Positions 45,636-58,069 of a DNA stretch of 64,000 nucleotides are shown piece after piece. The notes beneath the pieces are model-generated. The model saw only the letters and a program-made list of their open reading frames with translations. It was not told the origin of the DNA and made no database searches. This DNA is from Rhineura floridana (taxonomy: Eukaryota > Chordata > Lepidosauria > Squamata > Rhineuridae): contig NC_084495.1 in assembly GCF_030035675.1 (NCBI RefSeq), forward strand, positions 7,657,001 to 7,721,000. The letters are read 5' to 3'. Position 1 is the first letter of the stretch. Each line of letters opens with the position of its first letter. Made by a program: the position numbers and the translations under genes.

Positions 45636-46082
45636 TAGGGATGGAATAATCTGTCAACTTTGGTTCTCTCCGATTCTCATTTTTCCAATCTTAAATTGAG
45701 TTCTACACATTTCTGCAGCAATTTGCATATTTTTTTAAAAAAATCCTCATGGAAATTCTTCAGCATTTAAGTTGCAAATTTCTCCAGATAAACACGTTTT
45801 TGTCCACAGTTTTGACTAATGTACACATCTTAACAAGCAATTTCTTCTAATGTAATGCATTTTCGTATGTCATTTTCACTAATATATTTCTTCTGATTCA
45901 CATTTTCCCGTTATACATGCATTTTTGTAAACTTGTTTGGCAGGAGAACTGCATCACAAAATTCAGGTTAGTGTGAATTCTGAAAGATGGCTGTGTTTTG
46001 GTTCTCCGATAGTTTTGGAAAGTGCGGATTTGATAGATTCAGCTTTAAATGCAAACTGAATCTAATTTCTTCCCCATCCCTA
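45636..46082 (+). mobile_element. hAT MITE, 'TAGGGATGG' family, 447 bp, with perfect 8-bp target duplication (copy e)
   Basis: Ends TAGGGATGG and CCATCCCTA are exact inverted repeats, flanked by AATGGCAG at 45628-45635 and 46083-46090. This is the best-preserved of six copies in the window and defines the family as hAT-type. No coding capacity. Confidence 0.93.
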
Positions 46083-46324
46083 AATGGCAGCCACTAGCCA
46101 TTTCAGGCCAACCATCCCCAAGAAGAGGGACCAAAGGCAGTCATCAGTGCAGTAGGCCCTACAAAGGTGCCCTTATGGTTGCCTATCAATGCCATGCACC
46201 AGTGCCAAGCCTGAACATGATTTCTAAGAGACTGAGCTGTGAATCAGAAAGCCCCATTTCAAATCTTACTTTTGGCCATTGCCACTCAGTCTCAGCTCTC
46301 CCATCTGCAATATGGGCATATTAC

Positions 46325-47000
46325 CAACATATAGCAAACAAGGGCAGTCAACATGGTGCCCTCCAGCTATTCTGGAGTACAAAACATCTATTGCATTGGC
46401 ATCAGGCAGGTGCCTTTGCTTACACTCTTTTTGGTGCCTGCTAAAACTTTTTTATTTAGGTATGCTTGAGAGCCAGTGTAGTGTAGTGGTTAAGGTGTTG
46501 GACTACGACCTGGGAGACCAGGGTTCAAATCCCCACACAGCCATGAAGCTCACTGGGTGACCTTGGGCCAGTCACTGCCTCTCAGCCGCATGAAAACCCT
46601 ATTTGTAGCGTCGCCATAAGTCAGAATTGATTTGAAGGCAGTACATTTACATTTTACCTAGACATGTAAAAGCTGACATGTATTTTAATCTGTAGTTCTG
46701 GCTTAACTGCTGGTTTTAATTGTATTTTGATTTTTTTTTAAAAAAACTTGCTTTTAATGTTGACGTATATTGATAATTCTCAAGTACATTTTGTGTTTGT
46801 TGTAAACCGCTTGGGGCTTTATTTACAGCTAAATGGCATACAAACTTTGTGACATAAATATAAATACAACTGGGGCCAGTCACTTTCTTTCAGCCCATCC
46901 TACCTCACAGGACTGTTGTGAGGGTAAAATGGGGGTAGGGAGCCTATATATGCCACCCTGCGGTCTTTGGAGGATGGCAGGATACAAACAGAACAAACAT
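46325..47000 (+). repeat. L2-like tail split by a SINE, then a second SINE-type 3' end
   Basis: A LINE tail (about 46430-46865, 'gttgtaaaccgcttggggct') is interrupted by the SINE at 46466-46657. 46873-46995 ('ggccagtcactttctttcag', 'cctacctcacaggactgttg', 'ggaggatggcaggatacaaa') is the 3' part of another tRNA-SINE type. Confidence 0.65.
46466..46657 (+). repeat. tRNA-derived SINE with BovB-type tail (copy 3)
   Basis: 'gagccagtgtagtgtagtgg', B-box-like 'gggttcaaatcc', and tail 'gtcgccataagtcagaattg'. It lacks a short body segment present in the copy at 9101. Confidence 0.88.
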
Positions 47001-49830
47001 CTGCACCAATCTGGCATTTAAGTTCATATTCAATTTTTTTTAAAAACCAACACACATTTGAGGCATTTCACCATACTTGACCTTTATTGGAGACATTTGG
47101 GGGTCATTTATTATACAGAAGTAACCATCACACCACTCTCTTCTAATTTAATCCCTTATAAATCTGTAGCAAAAGTGCACTTTTAATCTATAGTATATAT
47201 CTTAATATTCTCACTCTCTCGTCAGGTATTTTATTTGTAAAAATGGTATCACCAAATATACAAAATACAATCTTAGTGTTCTATGTTACTCTGCCATATT
47301 TGCTGTTTAGTGTGTGTGTCTTTACGCTTGGTGACCTCCCTACCCCCACCCCCACCCCCACCGCCTACAAGATGCCAAGCTTCGATCAGTGACCCCATTT
47401 GGGGTCTTTACGAGGATTTCTAGCCAAGAGAAAATCCACATATAACGCATTATCATCAACCAGTTGTCAAGAGTTATTTTATTAAGGATGACAACCTCTG
47501 AAGAAAAGATTACTTTTGCATATTTGACATTATAAATTAGCCATCACCAGTTTTCTGCCTGAAGTAGGATCTGTTGGCTGGGGCCAGGTCGAAAGCATTC
47601 CATTAACCTAAGAGACTGGTATTGATTCGAGTTCATTCCTTGTCCACTAGCTGCTCCTTTTACCGATCTGTTTTGCCCCTTGGAAAAAATATTGATATGA
47701 ATATCCATACTTTGAAAGGAAATATTACAGGAAATATTGATAGAGGAAAAATAGATTAAAATATCAATAAAAATATCAATATTTTAGACATGGATTTGTT
47801 TTTAAAAAGAAATCATCTCCAAAAATAACCATGGAAAATCGCTACATAAAAATCAGATCCGCACCAATGGGAAATAAGTAAATTAATGGAAAACTCAGTA
47901 CCAAATCTGAACTGGGCAGAATTCTAGTACATCCCTAGTCTGAAGTGGTAGAGGTGTGAATTGAAAAACAGAAGTTTTGTCTGTTTTTAATTGTGGAATG
48001 TGTTGCTAACAGAATGCCGCTAGGGAGACAAAGGAGAGGAAAAACTGCTCTGCAAGTAAGATACACAGCTGCTGTAAGATGACTTGTGGGAATGTGTCCT
48101 CCTGCCTGCACATGGGCAATATTTTGGTAAAAAAACAGGACACAAGCTGCGGCATTGCATTAAGTAAATCTCCTCCTCCCAGGCTATTGCCAGTGTGCAT
48201 TATATGGAAGGCCGCTTTGGGACAAGCTGAAGCACCTTTAGCATTAGAACTGAATGGAAGGCGAAAGCTCAATTTCCATTCATGTGCACCATTATAAAAT
48301 TCTGTATGTGCTCCAGTGCTCACAAGGAGCTCTTGTGCATGCTTCCCATGGAGGCAGTCGATCTGTGCAGTCCAGCTGCTGTTTTTAAAGCATGTTCAAA
48401 ATGTCTCTCTCCATTTAAACAAACTGGGAAGCCATTTCAGGTGGGGATGTTGCATAGTGACATCAAAAGCTCCCGCAGCTCAAACCGCATCAGTACGACC
48501 TTTTAGCAAAGTTGCAGCTAAATATAACTCTCAGATGAAGTGAAATAATGTCTGCAAGGTCCTCTCAATTTCATATATTCTTTCCAATAATCCTTGGCAG
48601 TAGCGGCTGGTAGCTCCATGTCAGTGGGGCAGTAGAATCCGCTCTGGACTTTAGTCCGCACTTTCAAGGAGGTGTGAAGGAAACTCAGTTTTAAAATGAG
48701 GATCAGGGAAAGGCTGATTGAAACATAAGTTGGTATAGTTTCCACACAGAACTCTGTTCTTGCATTCATGGAATTTTTTGTTAGGAAAGGGGAGGGAACT
48801 GTGAGGATTTTAATAGTGTTTTAAACATTGCTAGTAGGACATATAGAAGTTAGCACTGCAGCTTCTTGACGTGGGTTCGCTTGGGATAGCATAAGCAGAG
48901 GCAAAGGTCAAATCTAAAAAGGAGTAGAATAACAGCCTAAACACAGGCAGTGGTGGCCAATGTAGTGATATGTTTTACAAGAACATGTTATGCCAAGGGA
49001 CTATACGAATCAATGGTTCAGAAGTCAGGAAAAAGGAAAGACCCTAGCTTTCCATAGGCATAGTTAAAAGCTTCTATAGGTTGAATAGGTGGTGGGAGTA
49101 AATAGATGAGTCATAAGGCCAACCACCCTCTATGGAAAGCAAACACCTACATCTGATATGGTTTTGGATAAGCAGAAGAGTTAGGGGAAACACTGAGGTC
49201 GGGTAAAGGGGACACAGGGTTCTGAGTCAAGTTAGGTACAAACACAGTTAGGTACTCTCCGTAAATTCCATATTCTTCGTAAGGCTTAGTTATAATAGCA
49301 AATGGGACAATGTGTAATCATGCATAGAGAATAGCAAAATGAGAAAAACAATTATAGTTATGCTTTTGGGGTGGAGGAGATCCATGGGGCCAGTTACTAC
49401 CAGCCTGCCCCCATCCAGGGGGCTCTTAAGAGGAGGTAATTTGGCCCAGTTTGCATGGAGCCCCGTTTTCAATCCTCCATGGACAGCTATAGCTTGATCT
49501 GGGTATTGCCTGCTTTGCTTGCAGATGGCTCCCAGGATCAATCGCGAACATCTCCAGCTAAAACGGGAGGGGTCTGGCCTGCAATCTCAGAGCCCTGTGT
49601 CCCGCTAGTCTTAACTGGTTAACTGGTAGGGTCAATGGGTAAAGTGGCCGTAGGTTGTTTCCTTTGCCAGGGTCTCAAAAAGCAAGCCTCTGTATTTTAG
49701 TTTAAATCCTGCTGGTGTTGCAGGGTGTGACTTGTACCTCCCAAAAAGTTTTAATTCAGTGGTTCAATGCAGGGGCTAAGACACTGGAAAGCCCTGTGGC
49801 CCAGCTTCACATTTGCACAGGTTTCATTCT
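47000..49830. other. Long stretch without recognised gene
   Basis: Contains a C-rich (CCCCCA)n near 47343-47363 and a small unclassified repeat at 48595-48690 ('gtagctccatgtcagtgggg'), whose relatives are near 36145 and, inverted, 52540-52625. 48000-48590 is repeat-free by eye. Open frames show no family signature. Confidence 0.45.
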
Positions 49831-50399
49831 TCCCTCTTTGTAAGGTAATGTGGCTCAGAATCATGCCACATTACTAACTCGATCGGCTTTTCGTTTTGTT
49901 CGTCAGGCACAGGATCCAAGAAGCAGGCAACAGCAGCGCGTAAGCCCTTGCTCTCTTCGCTTTGCAAGAAGGCTGCTGGGGGAAGAGGGGGGAGGCCTGC
50001 GGATGCAGCTCCCCAGCCCCCGTGTAGCAACCGCCAAGGCACCTGACAATGTCAACATCTGGAATGTGCTGCTGGAGATGACCCAAGCAATGGGACTGCC
50101 TCAGGCACCTATTATGCAAGGAGAAAGGAGCAGAGGGCCTTCCACAGCAATATCCCTATGAGGACCATTTAATGCTGGTGGAAATTTATTATTTCCATAA
50201 TATGCCGCTAGGAAGAAATGAGGTTTTAATTCTTTGAATTTCAAAATTATCAGCCCCCATTTATGAAAGAAATATACAAGGCGCACTGTTATCATTTACA
50301 AGGCCACTGAGGAACACCTCTGTCAAAATATGTTTGGCCGCATCTTGTATTTTATGATGTATGGTCATTGATTTGCAGTTGCATGTAGACGTTTATTAG

Positions 50400-51800
50400 T
50401 GAGTTCATGCCTGCCTGCCATGAGCTATGCACACCTCCCTTGACATCTATCCTGACATGGAGGCAGCACAACACCTGTGGTAGGGATTCACCAAGGGCTT
50501 TCATATTCCTGCAGTTGGGTGCCACGGAGCCTCTGACACACCCAACCCAAAATCTATGACTTCGCACAGATAGTTGCCAGAAAGATTGCCAAGGAATGTG
50601 CACTGGGTAAGGTGGCTGGGCCATTAGCTTCTCTCTCCCCCCCTCAACTCCCAGACCTAAGTGTGCTGCCTCTGGGAGTCGCACCCGAAAAAGCCCCAGG
50701 TGAATATTGGCTCATTCACAACTTGTATTTCCCAAAAGGCTCCTCTGTCAATGATGTAATCCCTCCTGAAATGTGCTCAGTCAGGTATGCCTCCTTTGAC
50801 CAGACTGTAGAGGTGGTCTGAGAGTGTGGCCATGGGGCCCTCATGGCAAAATGTGACACATAGTCCACATTCTGCCTGATCCCAATTCATGCCCAGGATC
50901 ACAACCTTCTGGGCTTCAGGTTTGGAGGCAGCTGGTATGTTCACAAAGCAATGCATATGGGGTGCTCCGCCTGTGCCTTTGAGACCTTCAGCACATTTCT
51001 TGAATGGGGAGATGTTGCAACAGGAAGGTGCCAGTAACTCACTACCTGGATCACTTCTTGTTTGCTGGCACCGTAGCCATGGACAAATGCAAGGAGTTGC
51101 TGGTTACTTTACAGAGGCTAGCAGAACAATTGTGGATGTCCTTGCCACCAGAGGAAACAGAAGGGCTCTGCACCACCCTAACGTACCTCAGCATCCAACT
51201 TGAGCAGCCTCTTCCAGGTGACAACTTGGCCACCTTGCAGGTCTCCATGCAGGTGATGCAGGGCAGGACCAAGGGTGAGGTCTGTGAGCTAAAAGGCCTG
51301 CTCAGGCACTTAAACTTTGCTCGCTGGGCCTTCTCTGCCAGACTGGTTCAGGCCATGCCTTGGGTCCTTTCCCCTCACCACATCTGCATCACAACATCCA
51401 TGAAGCAGGGCCGGTTGCATTTTCTTCAGTGCTACAATAGGGTTTCATTTTGGCAGAGGCAAGTGCAGATTTGCAAGTACCAGTCTGATGTTTCAGGGAG
51501 CCTGAGCTTTGGGGTCTACTTCAAAGGTCATTGGTGTGCCAAGTGCTGGCCGTCCCACTGGGAAATTTGGGGAGTTACATGTGGCTTCACATTCTTTGAA
51601 TTCCCCCCCCATGATTTTGGGCTGGTCGTCTTGGGTCCAGCAAAGGGTTTAGTACTTCTCCAGCTGCTTGACAAGTGGGGGAAGTGGTTCCTTCGCATGG
51701 TGCAGATGGCAGATTGAGCCTCACCCTATTGCCATGCCAACCCTGCTAGTTTGCCATAATCAATAAAATTGTAGCCTTGATTTCACCCATACAAACCACT
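50400..51800 (+). mobile_element. DIRS-like retrotransposon fossil (RT/RNase H region)
   Basis: Coding remnants on the plus strand (50612-50821 and 51004-51717) resemble the RT and RNase H of squamate DIRS-type elements (motifs such as LIHNLYFPKGSSVND and CTTLTYL). A poly(A)-type 'caataaaattg' follows near 51761. No tyrosine recombinase part was found. The copy is broken in several places and incomplete; it is an old fossil. Confidence 0.72.
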
Positions 51801-53460
51801 GTCTTGTCAATTTATTTTGCCTTTTGGCTTGAGATTTTGCTTTTTCATTTCGATCTTCAGATTTGCTTGGGTTCTGAAGTGTGATTGAAACTGAAAAGCT
51901 TTATCATCTGATTCTCAGCTATTTCCCACTTGGAGAAACTAAAATATATTTTCACTTGGAGAGACCCAACAAATATTTAAAGAATGTATCTAGCTTTCAA
52001 CCATGATGGTGTGTGACTTCTGAAAGGTGGCGAGTTTGCACAACCTTCAAGTTGATATCTTCCTTTGGTTATTTAAATGTATTTGAATTCAGTTATTATG
52101 TATGTTGGAAAGGTATGTGTGGACCCCCCTATGGGAAATGTGTTTATTTACAGTTAATGACATTGAGTTAAGAAGTTGTGCTTTATCTGAAGAACACAGG
52201 GAACAGGACTTGACCAAAACCCTGTCATCTTATCTTTTTTTTTGTAAGCAGCATTTCCTATTTTGTTTCCAGTATTGTGTGGGTTTCACTGAGTGTTTGT
52301 CATTTCCAAATCACTGCAACTAGTATCACTTTAGTTCCATGTAATCAAAATGGTGTATTTTCCACTCTTCTTTGCCCATCCTTTCGTTTTCCTCAGTAAG
52401 TATATCAGTTGCCATTGATTGTATAATCTATGCAGTTGTGTGCTTTACAGCACTTGTTTCTTTGGTTTAGACTGGGCAATAACGATAGTCACTTTCAGAG
52501 CCTGGGCTGTAGTTTGGCCTAAAACTGAGAAGGGATTCCAGTGCCCCGCTGACATGGAGCCACCAGGAACAGCCCAAGCACACCATCCCGTTTTTGTGGC
52601 TGCACACCAGCCGCCACTGATCCTTGGAGACACAATATATAATGCTGGTAGACTCTAAATGAAATCCAGTCTTCATGAGACAGCCTTATTTTTCTCTGTT
52701 GAAGCAGCAGCAAAATAGGAACTGGGCAACGATGATAAAGAGGCTGCTTGCACAGTGCACTTTATTCCATTAGTCTGACAATTGCTTTCCTAGTAATTTG
52801 TGCATTATGTTTGACCTTTCACACAACATAAAAGCTAGTTCCAGAAATCTAGTGGACTATAGTGAAAGTTTAGTGCTAATTTTCATAATAAAAATACCAG
52901 AAATAATCCACTTGCAAACCTGGGAAGCCAGAAGATCACGGGAGCGCTGTACCAGCTGCAGCTGTATTTCCACCCTTTATGCACACGCCAATTTTTTTAT
53001 TTTTTTTTTGCTTGATGAAAGCTGTACCTGTATTCCAGTGAATTGAAGCAGTGAATTACGGGAGAACTACAGTGCGCATGTGTATAACAGGTAAGGGACA
53101 AAACCAAGGTGCTGTTCATTGCAGCAGTATGAAAGCCAGTTGTGCTACATGCCGGTATATTGGTTGAAAAAGCCACAGTTCTTTAATGCAACAGGTACTG
53201 CAGTGTGAAAGGAATTTTAGAAATTGGGACAGAAGCACTGCCATTTTAATCAGTTAAGCTGACTCAATAAGCTCCATGTGTGAAAGCAGCTAGAGTCAAG
53301 AGTCCCTAAGCATTGGTACATGTTGACCTGAATAGTTTCTTCTTAAAACCAGCACTGTTGCTAAGACAAAAATGATTCCTTCATTTACTCCCACAATTTG
53401 CATTGCTTCTTAATGGGCATTTATAGCACGCAGATCCATTCCTAAAGGTGCCTTTTTGCA
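51800..53460. other. No gene recognised
   Basis: AT-rich, mostly unassigned. No exon or clear element apart from the small repeat near 52540-52625. Confidence 0.45.
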
Positions 53461-53469
53461 TAAACAGTG

Positions 53470-55340
53470 AAACACACACTATACACTCCCCCATCTAGGG
53501 GCTAAAAGCCTTCCAGGCAGGAGTGCATTTGCAGCAGGACCAGAAGACTGGCAAGAGGCCACGTCCAGTGCCTGCATGTAAATGTGCCAGCACTAGGGAG
53601 GGCTGGGTGGGAGGTATATAAGGCCCTTCCACCCAGCTATACCCCATCTTCCTCTGTTAGAGTGTGGCAGTGGCCGAGTGTGGCTTCTGCTGTGAGCACC
53701 AGAGAGTTCTGAGCGGAGTGGTTGGCAGTGGCCTCGCAGGCCTGTGTGGGAGATGGGCAATGACTGGCGGATGCATTTGCTGGCTGGCCTGGGCAGCAGC
53801 AGTAGGCAGTCAAGGGGAGTCAAGCGGAGACCAGTCGCAGAGGTCCTGGTGGGTCCCGGACAGTTGGGTCCCAGGGATTTTCTGCACACTACAGAGTAAT
53901 TGGGGGTGGTGGTTAAGTGGTGGTTGGGTTGGAGAGAGTGTTTGGGGCATCATAATTTTAAGAGGGCAACAATTTTTAGGATGTAGTATAGTTGTAATAA
54001 TTATAATAGTAGTGTCACTTTTTTTCACCATAAATGAGCATTTGCATTGGTTTATTCTATCATCTAATAAGAGGGATGGCACATCGGGGCTGGAATGACA
54101 AGGGAAAGGCATAGAGCAGCCTCCTGAGAAACTAGAGAAAAGACCAGTTACGCAGGAATCCTCATCTGAGGATTGTGATGAGGAGTGACCAACTCTTAGG
54201 GCTATCCCAGCCCAGATGGATGCGATGGAGAGAGTGGCAGGCAAGCACTAAGGCTCAACAGATGTCAACTAAACAGGCACTGCTATTTCAACACAGATGG
54301 ATGCCTCTGAGGCTTCAACCAGTCAAGCGAACCTGCCATTTAAGCCACGGGTATGCCAAGAGGAGCATTTGGGCCACCCAGAGACCATAGTACAGAGGGA
54401 GGTGCCATCCGGTGAGTTTCCTGCACCTACACAGTCAATATCAGGTCCTTAAATGGTCTGCTGACATTCCTGTGGCCAGGATGGAGAAGCACGCATCAGA
54501 GGCCTCATGGCAGGACACAGTATGGTGTTCTGGGCAATGTGTTCTAAGCTGGGGACACAGTTGGGCCTTAGCGGGATGGCCCGTTCAATGGCTGGGCAGA
54601 AGGGGTTTGACATGGAATAGGCTGTTGCCTACCATCTTCCAGGGGTGTGTGGTCAAACAATAGGCACATGTGCTTGTGAGTCATGTTGGTGGCATAACCT
54701 CAGCCTACTGAAAGGGAAGGCATTAATATTGCACACTCTGCAGGACTTGGAACTGGTTTGACACAGATGGCCTAGAGTGCCCCTTCTGTGGTCAAACATT
54801 CTGCCAAGGAGATGCTGGAGGGGTCGAGAGAGCCCAAAACCTTTGAAGTTAGCAGGGAAGGTTAATGGGGAGACACAAATAGTGCTAGGATAATAAGTCA
54901 CCCCAATATTGCACAGTGTAGAGAGGAACTGTATATGCCAGATGATGTTAATCTAGGGGTTGCTGGAAATGATACCTTTCCAATTTCCATAGGGGACTGA
55001 GAGGAGGGGGGGAGGGAGTAGAAGAGACTTGTCCTATGGCAGGCATGCACAGGAACAGGAGGAAGTGGAAAGGATGAGGAGCACTCTGAGGCACGTCTAG
55101 GTGAATAGTGGGTCCAGAGATTTGCTCTTGCAACAGGGTATGGATCACTACTGGGGTTAACTTGCTTCTCAGAGCTTTGAGGGGGACATGAATCAGGAAG
55201 ACCTCCCTCCTCATCCCAAGGGGTGTGGCAGGGGAAAAAGCTGGACTTCAGCCCAGCGTGACTGCCTGCATGGTAACCTCACCCAGTAAGGACTGGCTTG
55301 GGAGCCTGACTGAGAGTTATAGTTTTCCCGGCCATTGTCT
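53470..55340 (+). mobile_element. DIRS/Ngaro-like fossil: promoter end, gag-like region and SGNH-hydrolase-like remnant
   Basis: 53602-53637 holds a TATATAAGG box framed by GCTGGGTGG and CCACCCAGC, a typical promoter end of such elements. A low-similarity gag-like stretch follows (about 54060-54460). Remnants at 54500-55200 (for example a GHSW motif and LGRRGLTWN) resemble the SGNH-hydrolase-like ORF known from some Ngaro-type elements. No RT was found in this piece. The copy is incomplete and carries many breaks. Confidence 0.55.
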
Positions 55341-55449
55341 CATAGCCCTATGCAGTTTAGTTTTGAATTTTGCAACATCCAAGTTGTAGTCCATGAAGTG
55401 GCCCTAGTTTAACCCATATCTGTGCCTTGCCTCTTTATTTCTGGTTCCT

Positions 55450-56539
55450 GTCGCAAAATAGATCCTTTTTCAGTAGAGGGCACTTTTGGCTTATATAATA
55501 GCTCCAAGAAATACAGTTAGTTCAGCTTTCACACTAGATATGATCTCAAAGACTTCCATCTACTTCTTTGCTCCCCTGGATTCTGCAGCGTTGTGGGTTT
55601 GAGTCAAAACTTCTAACAAAGAAACAAAAATAACAGAATATATTATAAAGCATGTAAAATTATTTTCAAGATTTAGGGAAAGACAAGGGGGGGATGTAGA
55701 ATGACAATAGTGTTATCTGAACTCAAGATGACACCCTTTGAGGAAATTCTAGAGTGGTGTGAACTTTTTGCCCTTTTCCCATACAGTAGGGCCCCACTTC
55801 TCGGCACCCCGCTTTTCAGCATTCTGCTAATACGGCACCAGCAGGGCGATCAGCTGGAGGGGGGGCTGGAGCTCCCCGCACTCCAGCTGATTGCGCCCGA
55901 GGAGGGGAAGATCTGATCTTCTCCTCCTCTGGTGTGATCAGCAGGTTAGGTTCCAGACCCCCGTGCTACAGCTGATCCACTTTTTGGAGCTTATCGCTTT
56001 TCGGCGTGGGTCTGGAACCTAACCTGCCGTATGAGTGGGGCCCTACTGTATATAGAATTAAAGATGTGATGTTTCCAATACAACTGACCCTGGCTGTGAT
56101 CCGGCTGTCTTGCACCACCAAAATCAATCAGTACTGTAAAACAGGTCTTGAGCTGACACTGAAGACTGAAATCGTTCTGCTAGAATACACGAAATAAGAA
56201 CAGAAACTAAAGGACAATCTCAGGCCGTCACTGAACGGTGAACAGATTCCACAATGCTACTTTAAAAAAGCCTTCCTTGTTTCTTGAATGATTAAGCAGC
56301 CAGATTTCAAGTAGAGGTAATTTGGGAAGTTAGCACGTATAAAACAGCCCAGAAAGAAAACCAGAGCAAGTTGCCTTCTGGCTAATGGCAGCTGCCATCC
56401 TTGAAGAACTGGCCCAGCTGATCTCCTGTGGTCCTATGGCAAAGATGAGGAATTGGTTTTGCTATCGCTACAATGTCCTGTCTGAGCACAGGCTTGATCC
56501 CTTTTTGAATACATGTAAGATGGTTTAAAATCTGTTGTC
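55450..56539 (-). other. USP46: Putative 3' UTR of USP46
   Basis: Sequence downstream of the ubiquitin-hydrolase stop codon, AT-rich and otherwise repeat-free by eye apart from the Tigger-like MITE at 55784-56048. A minus-strand AATAAA lies at 55434-55439, near the edge of the neighbouring fossil. The true 3' end is not determined. Confidence 0.4.
55784..56048. mobile_element. Tigger/pogo-like MITE with TA target duplication
   Basis: Terminal inverted repeats CAGTAGGGCCCCACT / AGTGGGGCCCTACTG, flanked by TA on both sides (55782-55783, 56049-56050). Sub-terminal copies of 'ggttaggttccagacc' are also inverted. CAGT ends with a TA duplication fit the pogo/Tigger group. It lies about 0.5 kb past the USP46 stop. 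Confidence 0.85.
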
Positions 56540-56641
56540 TCAGTCCCTCGATTGATAGAAGAGGATATATCCAGATTCTGAGTTTTTGGAAATGTCTGAT
56601 GTTAATCCATAGAATTCTTCAATTGCTTGAGCATCAATTTT
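56540..56641 (-). CDS. USP46: USP46 (USP12/46 family) terminal coding exon
   Basis: This exon encodes the last 33 residues of a USP12/USP46-type deubiquitinase, from [18 protein letters not shown] to [10 protein letters not shown] and a TGA at 56542-56540. USP12 and USP46 cleave ubiquitin with the WD-repeat activators WDR48 and WDR20. The acceptor 'ttaaattgcag' precedes AAA in phase 0, which fits the upstream exon ending on a full codon. Length and sequence match the vertebrate protein essentially residue for residue. The final Asp is as I recall USP12; human USP46 ends Glu. The exon upstream favours USP46 at two sites. Confidence 0.95.
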   Translation of the reverse strand, partial: KIDAQAIEEFYGLTSDISKNSESGYILFYQSRD

Positions 56642-57389
56642 CTGCAATTTAAGACAACAATCATATTAGGAAAAAAATAATAATTGCTGCCTGTGTGCTC
56701 TCACTTAGCATTCTTATGTCCCCTCAACAAGCAGACTTTTTTCCCCTGGGAGGTAGGAGATTGCATCAGAATTAAAAGACTTTTGAAAATTCATTGAGAT
56801 TAAGCAACCAGCTACTTAATTTGGCCCATTGGCTGCACATTTCCCCATTTAGTACACTAGAGAAAGACTTAATTTGTTCAAAAATCTTTTATTAGACTAA
56901 AAAGGTGCCATTGATTAATCAGACAGGACTTTTAAAAAAAGTTATTTTTAATATAAAAGTGTTCAAGCTCTGTAAGCATTCCTTCAATCCCTCTTCAAGG
57001 ATGGGGCCTGGTTCATCCCATGTATGCAGCACCTAAAAACAAGTATACTTTTTTTTTTAGAAGCATTGTGTTATTAATATGCACCACCCAGCACAGCTCA
57101 CTGTTCATTTTAACCTCTGTGAAATTTCTTTAGAGCTCCTTTACCTCAAGCCTCATTTCTCCATCTGCTCTTCCTTCAAATTCTTTACAGTTCTTTCCTT
57201 GATCCACACCACTCTTCAGCCGTTTTGTCTCTGGGCTACTTGTCCCTAAGTTTCCCTCTGTCAAGTGACCCCTCTTCCCAGTCCTCAGCTGGGCCCAAAG
57301 TGGGGCTTTATTCCCAGCCAAGCTGATGTTTCCCTTCCCCTCACAGAAGCCAGTCTGAAACCCCAGGGAGCCACTCTCAGTAACTGTAG

Positions 57390-57525
57390 TCCCAGAGGTG
57401 GCTAACCTGTAGTTCTCCACATGTGCTGAACTTCAAGTCCCATAACCGTTGCTGACTGGACATGCAGACTGGGGCTTATGGGAATTCAGCAAGATCTGGA
57501 GGGCCACACGTTAACCACCCCTAGA
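57390..57525. repeat. hAT-type palindromic MITE
   Basis: 'gaggtggctaacctgtagtt' is mirrored by 'gagggccacacgttaaccac'. Confidence 0.6.
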
Positions 57526-57567
57526 GTTGACAGTACTGAGCCAGGTGGCCAGCAGTGCAATCCAGCC

Positions 57568-57650
57568 CCCGCCACCACTTGCACCAGGCTATGGGAGGCT
57601 TTTCTAGTTCTAGAAAAAGCCTCCCATAGCCTGGTGCAAAAGGTGGCGGG
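57568..57650. repeat. Long hairpin at the 5' junction of a BovB insertion
   Basis: Arms of about 40 bases ('gcaccaggctatgggaggc' and its complement) meet at a short central loop near 57607-57608, with only small mismatches. The right arm ends exactly where BovB sequence starts (57651). Confidence 0.92.
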
Positions 57651-58065
57651 TCCTCAAATGCACAGATGTATCACTGAACACCAAAGTCTGGATCATTCAG
57701 ACCATGGTATATGGATGCGAAAGTTGGACAGTGAAAAAAGTGGATAAGAGAAAAATCAACGCATTTGAAATGTGGTGTTGGAGGACTGCGAAAAAGACAA
57801 ATAATTGGGTGTTAGAACAAATTAAACCAGAACTGTCACTAGAAGCTAAAAAGATGAAACTGAGGTTATCATACTTTGGGCACATCATGAGAAGACATGA
57901 TTTACTAGAAAAGACACTAATGCAGGGAAAAACAGAAGGGAGTACAAAAAGAGGAAGGCCAAACAAGATATGGGTTGATTCCATAAAGGATGCTCTTGGA
58001 GGTCACCGATTCATAGGGTCGCCATAAGTCGTAATCCACTTGAAGGCACATAACAACAACAACAA
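57651..58065 (+). repeat. BovB (RTE) LINE 3' portion
   Basis: From 'tcctcaaatgcacagatgta' through ORF2 C-terminal motifs (frame 57704-58027: YGCESWTVKK, LSYFGHIMRRH, GRPNKIWVDSIKDAL) to the 3' end 'gggtcgccataagtcgtaat' and (aac)n. It has short internal deletions relative to 34620-35245. Confidence 0.92.
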
Positions 58066-58069
58066 ATGG

